From Isoetes taiwanensis (Eukaryota > Streptophyta > Lycopodiopsida > Isoetales > Isoetaceae), in NCBI GenBank assembly GCA_021234155.1, contig JAJEKV010000005.1:28441202-28505201 (forward strand): 64,000 nucleotides of DNA, read 5' to 3'. This document shows, piece by piece, positions 50,501 to 61,104 of this stretch (position 1 is the first letter of the stretch; each line of letters opens with the position of its first letter). The translations under genes and the position numbers were made by a program. Below the pieces are notes generated by a model that did no database searches, was not told the origin of the DNA, and saw nothing but the letters and a program-made list of their open reading frames with translations.

Positions 50501-52612
50501 CTTTTACGTGATCACGTAGATTCGGTCGGGGCATGCAATGATCATATATGATAAAATTTGGATGGCATAGTTATGGTGGAATGTTTACTTATTGCTATAT
50601 GAAAAATTGATATCTTTTGCGAGAGTTTATCCGGGCACACAAGTGTTGTTGAATCTGTGGCTTTTGATGTAGCAGAGGATAACCAGACCCCTTGGAACAT
50701 CGTGCTTCACATGCCATGCTGCTCTAGCTCCACGTAACCTAGGAAAGGTAAAGAGAATTAAGTTTTTGGGGATATTATTGTTCTAGAGTTGCTTCATGAG
50801 TTCTTTCCAATTGTTGCCATGGAGTGCATGCATGCAATAAAAATCAGAATGGTGTCGCGATAGCGGGACCATTATCTAGCATGCAAAATTGCGGGGCATT
50901 ACGCCTATAGCTTATCGTGCCAAAATAGTCAAGTATGCGAAAATTTTTGCTTTCGGCATATTCTTAGACCAAAACATTTGTTTAAGATATATTGAGCATG
51001 TTGTGCATTTGAGATTACAAATTAAATTGTTGTATTTGAGATTACAAATTAAATTGTTGTTGGAAGTTAAAGCGATTGCCTTATGGAAACCAGACATGGA
51101 ATCGAGAGATAAAGCAAGTAAAGCTTTTGATCTCTTCCGACATGATTGACATGATTTACTCTTAAATAAAGAAGTAAGTTAAGTCGACGATCTTGAAGTA
51201 GTTTACACTAGAAGCCATTAATCATGAAATGAAATTTCAAGCAGTTGGAAGATGGTGATACACTATGAATTGTGTTGCGGGCATGTTCTATTAGTAACAA
51301 CATTGATGGCAAGAAGGCGTTGAAAAAACCTCAATGACATATGATTGCATTCCACAATCACCACGGCTGACTAAGGGGATTGCCATTTGCATTCCATTTG
51401 AGTGAATTTGTCTAAACGAATCGGTTGGCGGATGCTAAATGATAATTTAGATTTGAATGCGGAGATAGGGCTTATTCTTATCAAATCTTGCAACAGAGCT
51501 CCTCTTTGTAGGGCAGCCTAGATCGGGCCACAAAGATAAGAGGCGATATCCGCCATTAATTTTTCATGGCGTGACAACCATCCGCTAGGGGCGGGCTTTG
51601 CATATCAGATTTTGGAGTTCTTCTCAAAGTGTGCATTAATATCTTCAAACATGTTGGCGTATCCCACTTGGTGCGGTTAGTGATTATTCACGCCTAAATT
51701 GAATTAACCTTTGTGGCGATTGATTGAGATATGGATTGGGTACTTCTTGAAGGGAGATTGACAGCGGCGGTCGGGCATTATATTTTGAATCAACTGGGGT
51801 TGTATCTTATGATAAGCCCAAAAGTACGATCTGTCGGTGATGTTATGCAAATGTTGGCATTTTCCTTTGTCATAATTTTTATTCGACATGTTTTTACGTG
51901 GAATAGCTCTATTTGGCCACTCTATGAAGGATTTTTCACTTTTTGCTTTGATTAGTGATGGCTTTCTCTTGCTTTCAAGCCAATGTATTCTAAGCGGGCC
52001 GATTCATTTATGGCTCAAAAGCCTAAAGCTTTACATCGAAATGTAATTTGCGGTTTTGATTGAGGTTTGCCCATTGACATTTCATAGCTCCTCTTAGGGT
52101 TTTCTGGAGTCTTTAAGCATTGATCTATTACGAGGATGTTGGGAACAATTGTTTATTTCTAAACCCTTAGTCCTTTATCTTTTTGGTTATTACGAGGGAT
52201 GTAAATTTGAATCGAGATAACCCAAACCATGCTTTAATGTCAGTTACCTTAAGGCAAAGATATGTTCTCTACCCTTTATTTTTAAGCCTTACTTTAAGGT
52301 AGTTATCTCAAGGCAAAATGAGAACTATTTATTTTCTTACCTTTACTGCCCATTATCTTAAACCTTCAATTGAGCTTTGGTTTTTGCAATTCAAGGCTAA
52401 AGCTGTTTGATGCATTGTGTATTTCATGGATAAGGATAAGAAAACAATATTCTACGAAAAAATACCTTTCATATATGCATTGTTTGTTTAGAAAAATGGT
52501 CTTACAACATGTTCCATATGTATCACTTCTATGGATAAATCCTTATTATTGCTAAATCCTCGGGCCAGGATAAACACAAAATATATGAATGAAATTTGAC
52601 CACCTTAAAATA
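47596..52612. other. Spacer with three small tandem duplications
   Basis: No gene recognised in 5 kb. A 181-base unit (CATAACTCC, AAGCTCTGTTTTATGCACAG, CATCCATTGGAAAGGTCACT) is doubled at about 49080-49258 and 49259-49435. A 32-base unit (TTCTAGCTTTTATTAATG) is doubled at 49744-49806. A 27-base unit (ATTTGAGATTACAAATTAAA) is doubled at 51007-51060. The 117-codon frame at 47741-48094 and the 86-codon frame at 50889-51149 show no known domain. Confidence 0.5.
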
Positions 52613-53720
52613 GATTGAACGAGACACCTTAAAATAGAAGTCCCTAAGAATAATAAATGTTGAAAAGTCCATAAAAATAGTACTTTGTGAGTGGAATATA
52701 GAAATGTAGGGGAATTTTCATAAAATCCGATGGAAACTTATAAAACCTAGGGGAATCTCATAAAATGTAATGAAATGTAAAATAATCTTAGAGAATCTAA
52801 GGGTACCTTCATTGAACCGAAAAAAATTTAAGGGAATTTTCATAGAATCTAAGGGAATCTCACAAAATGTAAGATAATCTTAGAGAATCTAATGGAATCT
52901 CGTAAAATTAAGAGAATTTAAGTTCTTAAGCACCTCAACCTAAAGAATAGTAACTTTTGAAAAGTCTCTAAAAATAGTAAGTTTTTGGCCGGAATTTAAG
53001 AGAATCTCATAAAATGTAAGGAAATCTAAAGGAAAATGTTCATAAACTCTTAGAAAAGTCCCTAAAAATAGTAATTTTTAGCCGAAAAATCATAGGAATC
53101 TCACAAAATGTAAGGAAATGTAAGGGAGAATGTTCATAAACTCTTAGAACACTGGAACATGGACAGGCTAGAACATGCACACACTAGAACATGCACCGTA
53201 GGATCGATTAAAGACTTGTTGGGTTGGTGTAAAGTGGGGCAGGTGAGTAGCAAGATTCTTAACATTTGGGGTTACGATCGATCCTATTTCTAACATTTAG
53301 ATTGAGCTTGCAATGTTCCAAAAACTTTCTGATTGCCTACCCATAAGCATCTAGAACATGCCAAAACTTTCTACTTTGATTATTTGTAAAATTTCAAAGA
53401 CTTTTTATTTTTGAATTTGAAGTTTGGTTGCTAGAAGATTCTACTTTGCCTTTTACATTCTTTCAAGAAAACTTTCTACTTTTTCTTGAGGTGCTTATCC
53501 ACGAGCACCTAGAACATTCTAGAACTATCTAAAATATTCTATTTCGAAGTTCTTACAATTTTTCGGAAAAACTCCTATTTTTTAAAGCTGTGGTGCTTAT
53601 TCATTAGCATCTAGAACATTCTAGAACTATCTAAAACATCCTATTTTGAGCTTTTTCATGTTCAATAAGACTTTATATTTCTAGACTAATTTACTATTCT
53701 TGGCATTAGACTGAGGTGCC
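52613..53720 (+). repeat. Segmental direct duplication, copy 2 (partner 44596-45626)
   Basis: Matches 44596-45626 from GATTGAACGAGACACC to GACTGAGGTGCC with offset 8017 at the left end and 8094 at the right. Both borders are abrupt: flanking sequence differs completely. Exact heat-shock-element matches at 53512-53524 and 53614-53626. Confidence 0.9.
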
Positions 53721-54206
53721 ACTCGTTTGGTTGAGAGATCGCTATTCATTGCGAAGTTCTTCTTCGGCTTCTCATTGGTGCTTTCTCATCTCTCAACAGG
53801 TTCCCTTATATTTTTCTATGATCTTATCTGAGGAGGAGGGCTTCTTCTTGCATGAGTTGACCTTTCCTGGCAGTTCTTAGCCTATTTTCTAACCTCTTCT
53901 ATCTTATCCTTTTGTCATGCGTAGGACAATCCTTTCGATCTATGACTTGGATCTAGTTTGTCGGAATTTAGAAGTTCTCTAGTATCGGGCGGGATGTTGT
54001 TGTATCTTGCGAGTCGCAACACAACAATGCATTTGATCCAAGTAGCGCATTGAGATTCTCGAGCAAGACGATCATCCATGCATTGCATGCATTTTTTGGC
54101 CACTTATCTAGTTAGAAGATCACTATTCATTGTGGAGTTCTTCTTCAGCTTCTCATTGGCGTTTTTATCTTTCAGCAATTCCATTGTTTCCTACTCTTCG
54201 TCCCTT
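53721..54206. repeat. Spacer with a 75-base direct repeat
   Basis: GATCGCTATTCATTGCGAAG and TTCTTCTTCGGCTTCTCATTGG at 53738-53790 recur in diverged form at about 54117-54163. No gene seen. Confidence 0.6.
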
Positions 54207-54210
54207 AAAT

Positions 54211-54265
<55 letters not shown>

Positions 54266-54268
54266 TTT
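54207..54268. repeat. (TTTA)n microsatellite
   Basis: About fifteen uninterrupted TTTA units. Confidence 0.95.
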
Positions 54269-54713
54269 TGAACAAGAAGCAAAAAGTTTATAACCAATAG
54301 GGAAAAAGCACAACATGAATGTTTCTCATCTAGTTGTGAAGTATAAAAAGATGTTGCTGGAACATGAACCTGAGGCACTGTGTACTTACTCCATAATAGA
54401 TAAATAAAAGGAGATATGGCTCTGCTCAAGGGACTAACCACATTCGACGTGTAATGGAGTTACATTAGATGTGACTACTATAATGTCGGGGGAGTTTGAA
54501 GTTGTATCCTCGACCTATGGCAGGACAATGTTATCTTCGACCAAATCAGCCCATTAAAGTGGAGGAAAACAACCATATGCAATTGGAGGGGCAGACTCAC
54601 GTAAAGCAATTGGGAGGAGAGCTGGGATACAGAGGTATTAGAACCCCTAGCTGACAAAGAGCAAATGGATGTTTAGCTAGAGGGTGGATGCCACGACGAT
54701 CAATATTTATGTA

Positions 54714-55277
54714 CTACCCACAAACCTCTTCAACTTGCTCTTGTGATCTATGAATCTCATCTAGCCTTTGCCTCTGTTGATCTTGTAGCGGAGGAGGTTT
54801 GGGACCAGCGATGGGAATAGAGGTAGAGGAAGTCACATGGGGACAAGAGACATCCACTAAAGAAGAAGCGGAGCTAGGAGCAGAAGGTGCAGCAGAAGCC
54901 AAAGAAGGTGCAGCATAAGCCAATGGAGGAACCTGCTGGTGAAACTTCTAATATTGCACAAAAAGAGGGGCCTCAAGAAACATCAGAGCTAACTTTGGAC
55001 CATTTAACGGACGTAGTTTGAAAGCAAACAACATCAACCCACTCTGAACTACAATTGTCTGAGGCATGGCGTGAAGAATGGCCCGTGCTACACAAATCTT
55101 AGTAATGACACTGGTTATAGTGAGTTGCAAATGAAGTCTAGTCTCGTTAGAAATGGCATTATAAATGAAACTCTGGAGGAAGATCTTCAATCGCAATCTA
55201 GAATCTGGCTTACCTGGGAAAGAACCAAGAACATAATTGTTGATACAACAAGAAATGTTTCTAAAGAGGATCAACAC
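54714..55277 (-). pseudogene. Decayed open frame, 188 codons with one TAG, family unknown
   Basis: On the minus strand one frame stays open from 55277 to 54714 except for a TAG at 54948-54950 (LFVQY stop KFHQQVPPLAY). The N-terminal part is hydrophobic to basic (RLRLKIFLQSFIYNAISNET, FAFKLRPLNGPKLALMF). The C-terminal part is an Ala/Ser/Pro-rich linker (YAAPSLASAAPSAPSSASSL) ending DQQRQRLDEIHRSQEQVEEV, which looks helical and charged. The composition changes the way a protein does, so it was probably coding. Sequence upstream on this strand (55280-55620) has stops but similar texture. I do not recognise it; a retroelement gag-like or host gene remnant are both possible. Confidence 0.4.
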
Positions 55278-55672
55278 CTCGTTCTATGAGTTGCGCTAGT
55301 GGCTTAGGAGACTCAAACATCAAAAGGAAACATCGCTTGATCTTTGGCCACAAGCTTGATAGACTAATCAGGGAAGCCCTAATTTATGTAGATGCTTTCG
55401 GATAACTAAGATCCCACATGCTTGAGATCCAAGAAGGAGCCGATTGAAGTAACAAACAACGAAGCATGCAACCAACTTCTCCACATGATGCCGGCAAACC
55501 TCATGGCTATCTGCACTATAGGGACCCCAAAGCATTCAAAATTTGACCGGCAATCATGAATCTAATAGTATATCCTAGAGTCATGTTTGGCCTGCAACTG
55601 CTGCTGAAGATAAGATACTTGCTGGCAAAGGCTTTTGAGACACGAAGTGAGGTGGCTAGAGATGAAGTTTTA

Positions 55673-56060
55673 GAATCTTCTAGAAAATTCTAGATAGTTC
55701 TACGATGTTCTAAAAGTTGTAATTTTATAAAATCTAAGGGAATCTAAGGGCATCTCATAAAATCTAAGGGAAGATCATTTAAGAGCATCCTTATAAAGCC
55801 TGAGGAAATCTTATAAAACCAAAGGAAATTTAAAAGAACCTAATAATATCTAAAAGAATCTTGAAGAATCTAGAGCAACCTTCATTTTTAAGGGAACCTA
55901 CATAGAATCTAACAAAATTTCATAAAATCTAAGGGAATCTTCACAAAATCTTGGAGAACCTAGAGGAATCTCTTAAGATCTAAAGTAACCAAGGAAATCT
56001 CATAAAATGTTTGAGGATTTAGGAAATCTTTGAATCTCAAGGGAGTCTTAGGGGATTTCA
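55673..56060 (+). repeat. HSE match plus GAATCT/TAAAATCTAAG array, third copy
   Basis: A four-unit alternating GAA/TTC run lies at 55673-55690. It is followed by CATAAAATCTAAGGGAATCT-type units to about 56060, with the same unit and orientation as 44690-45125. Confidence 0.75.
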
Positions 56061-56174
56061 AAAGAATCTTTGAGAATCCAAATCATAGGTATATGCTAAA
56101 ACTAGAACTTGCATCGGTAGGATATATTAAATAGCTTGTATGTCACTATATTTTTGTATATCACTATATATATG

Positions 56175-57110
56175 TTTATATCAGGCTCGCGTTTGCTTAT
56201 ACAATTTGCAATCCTGGTCATCGAGGGCCGGATGATGGGCTCAAATTACTGGTAGAGATTGACATATTTGGGGGCGATTGAGGCGATCCAGATTCAATGG
56301 TTGAGATTGACATATTTGGGTGCATCTAAACCATCGGATAAGCTAAGGTGGGACGATCCACATTGATTTCGACCTTGATCGTATTGATCGGAATCAAGAT
56401 CCTATGGTCTATGTCGCATGCTCGGACTTTAAGAAGGGGATTTTAAACTTTTTTATGTTGTTGAGGGAATTTGAACCCTGATCATTGCCTCCCCAAACCC
56501 CCCATTCTAATCACTAGACCAAGCATTATTTTATTAAAAAAATAATGTTTTATACATACTTAATGGTATTCAAACCCTAATGTTTCTAGAATGTCTAAGA
56601 TTGTTCTAGAATTTAGGACATGCACAGATATCCCACATGCGCTTCCTTTACCAGTATATAAGGAGGCTATCCAGATGAATATGGGCATTCTGATTCTTGG
56701 CTAAAAGGTTCTAGAATGCTCTATAAAATTCTAGGATGTGTCAAAAAATTGTTGAATGTTCTAGAAAGTTCGGAGGTGTTTTAGAACACTGTAGAATGTT
56801 CAAGAACATTCTAGATGGTCTAGAACCTTCTAGAATGTTTTACAAATTTATCTTCTTACATAATTCTAGAGAGGTTCTAAAATGTTCTAAAAAGTTCTAG
56901 AATGAGCTTTGACTTGTCAGCAAGCATGGATAATCACCCCGTTCTAAAATAGAAATTGCCAGGGATAGTAAATTAGTTTAAAAATAGAAACATTTATTGA
57001 AACTTGCAAAAATTCAAAATAGGATGTTCTACATAATTCTACAACTCTAGAATGTTCTAGATGCTCATAGATAAGACCTCAGTTTAAAAGTGAATTTTTG
57101 TTTTCAAAAA
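56175..57110 (-). repeat. Large inverted repeat, right arm (partner 46350-47258), with HSE matches
   Basis: Reverse complement of the 46.35-47.26 kb arm in the same order. Exact alternating GAA/TTC runs occur at 56754-56771 (four units), 56794-56811 (four units) and 56823-56835 (three units). Confidence 0.85.
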
Positions 57111-57326
57111 TTGCAAGAACTCAGAATAGGATATTGTAGATATTCGACCACCATGATGAGCACCCTAAAAATGAAATGCCTACTGTATAAACTACATCAG
57201 GGAACCTTTAATTCAAATCAAAATTGCCAATGGAAATATTGCCACACCGAAAGAAAAGTAGGAAAAATAGATAATAAGTAAATTTTACGTAATCTTGCTA
57301 TTTTTATCCAGTGATAATTTCACTTT

Positions 57327-57352
57327 ATTATATTATATATATATATATATAC

Positions 57353-57416
<64 letters not shown>
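57327..57416. repeat. (TA)n microsatellite
   Basis: About 85 bases of TA dinucleotides with a few interruptions (ACGTAC, AATAT, TGTA). It marks the left border of the 57-64 kb duplication. Confidence 0.95.
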
Positions 57417-60400
57417 CTTTCCTTTGCTAAGTCTAATCTGGCCAGGTCCATGCTCCTGGCGGTCACTTGGCAGGAAGCTGGAGAAGTGTCACAGCTGGCA
57501 CTACAGGGCCTAAACCAAATGAGTCCAACAGAGGTACTAAATAAGAAACCATTTCAATACATTTGCATTCGTATTTTCTAAACAAGTTTTCTTTCTGCTG
57601 TGGCAGTATTGAAAGTATATCTTTATAAAGAAAAAAGTGTAAAGATAAAATAAAATAGTTTATTTTTCTTCGAAAGTAATTATAATATCCGTAGATCATA
57701 ATCCTGGTGTTCTGTTTCGACTCATGTAGAGAAATATTCCATTTTCTTTTTTGGGTCAGCGGCTTCCCACGAAAAGCAAAGGAGGGAACAGTGGAGAAGG
57801 AGAGAACCTTGCGTGCGCGACCAATCATGCAAAGCGTTAGCGTTAATCCCGGTAACGTGCAGAGGTTAAGAGTACATTGGGTCTCTGGTTTATCATGATC
57901 ACCAGTTGTATCTTTGCCTGAAACCATTAATCGAAAAGAGAAATGGAATTATAACATAAATATTTTCAAGTCAATACTTTTCCGGTTGCCCTATTTATGC
58001 AACTAACATGTTTAATTATTCCATGTATAAACATAGTGCATCGATCTATAAAAAACCAATTTCTAGTTTTAAACCAATTGCAAATATTATCCTAAGTTTA
58101 AACCCTAGACCAATAATGCTTGAAAAAGAAGGGCAATAAATATTTTTCCGAGCTCTAAACATACCAAATGCAAGGGAAATTCCCGTATATCATAACTAGT
58201 ATACTCATGAAGCATGAATCCGTTTATGTCTTTTATTTTAGCCGAGCATATTCCTATAATCAAAATACATAGGTAGCATTAACCTTTAATGTAGCACTCA
58301 AAATGTCTCAACTCCATTATCCAGGTATGAGGGTTCAGGGGTTGTTCGTTTTGCTTACGACAGACCCCAAAGCGACATAATATCATCATGGCGGCTGCTA
58401 AGCATGTAGAATAGCAAAGGTTTTAAGGCAATATGCCTACATCTGTGTTATTATGATCAATAACAATCAGTAATCCACGGCTCAAGCACAGATACTTTGG
58501 CTGGTTTTGCATTCACTGGTTTAGCTTCGTGGCTGTAATCATCCGATTGAAAATCTCTTAAATAAAACGATGTGATGTGAGTCTAGAACCATCACGCGCA
58601 GCACATATCAAGGATCCAGAAAACAAAGTAGCCAGGCTTTTGAGTACTGACCAAAACCTACGCCATAGCGGTTCGTAATCTTACTAAGTAGCCATAGTAT
58701 CACAATACGAAGCGAATGGCGCTCGCTCATGTTAGTTCTGCCATTATATCATAAATGCTGAAGAGAATCATACCTCATAGCATATCAGAAGTTGCCATTC
58801 TACCTCGGCCAGGCCTAATGTGGCAGTAGCAAGAATAATGTAATCTTCCCATCCATCGAGGCTGGCGATGGAAACAACAAGCCCTGAAAATTGATCAGGC
58901 ATTTTATCGGTACCGGATCGGCCTCTGAGCATAAGGGCATAAGCGATTTTGAGAGCTGGGTAGATCCGGGATCTTTGACCGCTGAAGCGACCGTAAAGAA
59001 CAAATCCCGAACATTCCATAGTATCGACCATTTTGCATGAGTCGGTTTACTATCACATAGTGCTCTGGCAGTCTGCGAATCGGATACGACCGCCTTGATT
59101 TTATCCTCTGAATATAGATCACGTATTGGCCAACAATCGCCTGTCGGCCATGTAACCACAGCAACTGGGCAAAAACCTAAATGATTTCTATGTTGCCTAA
59201 ATCAATTTCCAAAGTACTGAATCAATTATCGAGAAATACCCATTTAAAAGTGCTTTTAAAGGGTGAAACGTTTACCCATACTTTTGTATTTGTGCTGGGT
59301 TGGCGCTTTTCCGTCAAGGTGACGAACTTGGCTAATGTTGCTGGCGAATATCACCGAAGCCATAGTATTTGCCATGAACCATAGGACTTACGTTTTTCTA
59401 GTAAGCCAAATTGCATTGTAAGCCAAATTTGCATTAAAGACCCTTTGTGCCAATCTCATTCTTGAAACTAAATCTCTAAAGTCTCAACCATAGCATCTTG
59501 ACAAAACAATATAATTTATCAAAGGTCCCAAAGGTCTCACATGTAGTCCAACACATGAGAGAGCAATAGTGGTCAAAGTAAAAATTCCTTTGCCATTTTT
59601 ACCTGTGCTTGTTCCCCATGCACCTCTCAATTGCATGTGGTGAAACTCAACAAAATATGCAACAAATGATGTGCATGCATTCTAAGTACCTTAAAAACAA
59701 AAAGGGTGTAAACAACAAGTGGCCTAATAATTGCAAAAGAAACCTACATACATCTAAAATAAAATGCTTTTAAAGCCATTCTTTACAAAGCGGTTTTTAA
59801 AGTTAAAGGCAAATGTAAACCTAAAGACCACATGGGACCCATGGCTGACCCTATCTTTACAACAATATGTCGCTTCCAGTAGCGGCAATATTGCTTGTAT
59901 CTACCACTGAATTCCTCCTTTTTGTAACGTATAGCCAAACCAAACATAATATCTTTTATAGATGTGTGTGTACATGTTTGCATTTAAATATGGTGCTCCT
60001 ATTGCGCCCATACAAGAAAATAGTCCAGAGTACACCATTGTTAGTTTTATGCCACAAAAACAATAGCTTTCAACAGTATAAAATTCAATTTGGTGGTTCA
60101 CAGGATCTCAATGCGTCTTGGAGCTTTACGAGGAACTCCCAGAGACACTATTTAACTCTAGTAATTGAGCATGTAAAGGGAGTTCAAAGACCACTCAAAC
60201 GGTCACGAGTTTCTACATATCTTTGTATCACAGCTCATATGTTCAGCTAGCTCTGGTATTTTGAGCTTGTCGTGGGGGTCCAAGACCTCTCAAATGGAGT
60301 GCGAGCTTCTAAATGTTGTAGCAAACTAATGTGTTTCAGGCCGGCCAAAATATTGTTTTTGACCAAGTGTGTGTACATGTTTTTTTTGCACTTCAGAGAT

Positions 60401-60520
60401 GTTGTTCTGTGCGTCCATACGGGAAGAGGTGGGTGGTTGCCTGCATGGCGGAATTGGGCCGCCAGTACCAATAAAGGGGCTACATAATAGTGTTACGAGC
60501 GATTGTGGTAGAATTGCTGA
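57415..60520 (+). repeat. Tandem duplication, unit 1 (period about 3.5-3.7 kb)
   Basis: Anchors in this unit recur in order 3.5-3.7 kb later: TACTTTCCTTTGC (57415 and 61106), CATAATCCTGGTGTTC-type (57698 and 61413), CTAAATCAATTTCCAAAGTA (about 59198 and 62768), TGTAGTCCAACACATGAGAG (59541 and 63096) and GTGTGTGTACAT (59966 and 63505). Minus-strand frames at 58768-59164 (e.g. GWEDYIILATATLGLAEVEW) overlap one another in three frames and match no family I know. Confidence 0.85.
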
Positions 60521-61104
60521 CATCTCTCTGGTGGTATGAAAGTGGCATTGGCGAAACCAGCATTGTTAACAATGGTCTCCGACCGTTGTCTGTTATATTT
60601 ATATGTATGCTCTTAGCAGCAACCTACCTCCCTACTGCGGAAATAGGACCCTAAAGTGATGATGTATTGCTGGGTAGCTGGCGAGGTACCTGGCGTTACG
60701 CTGGAACCCTCGTTGCACGTAAATCAAAATGTAGCTAAAGATGAAGTCGCAGATATTCATACGCTTATGGTGCGTGCTCAAGTTTCAAGGCAGCCAATTT
60801 TAATATTCCACCATCGCCATCGTCATCGATGTAGCTATCACTCATTTTTTGAAATTTCAATGCATTAGTAAATAGCAAACATATAAAACACGTAAATGAA
60901 AGTAGCAAAAACAAGTAATAACCAATATAGCAGTAAGCAGATATGAAGTAGCAAACAAGTATTAGCCAATGTAACGATGAAGCGTTGCCAATGGAAAACT
61001 TATAATGTTCAATGAAATCGCGAAGAGAGGTGCCTTGTGTTCGAAATCAGTCCGAGGTGGACTCAAGATGAGTTTCATATCCTTGAATATAATGTAGATG
61101 TTCA
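60521..61104. other. Spacer between duplication units
   Basis: A 70-codon frame at 60656-60868 has no recognised domain. GTAGCAAA/AAGCAGATATGAAGTAGC phrases near 60880-60960 are weakly repetitive. No gene seen. Confidence 0.4.
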
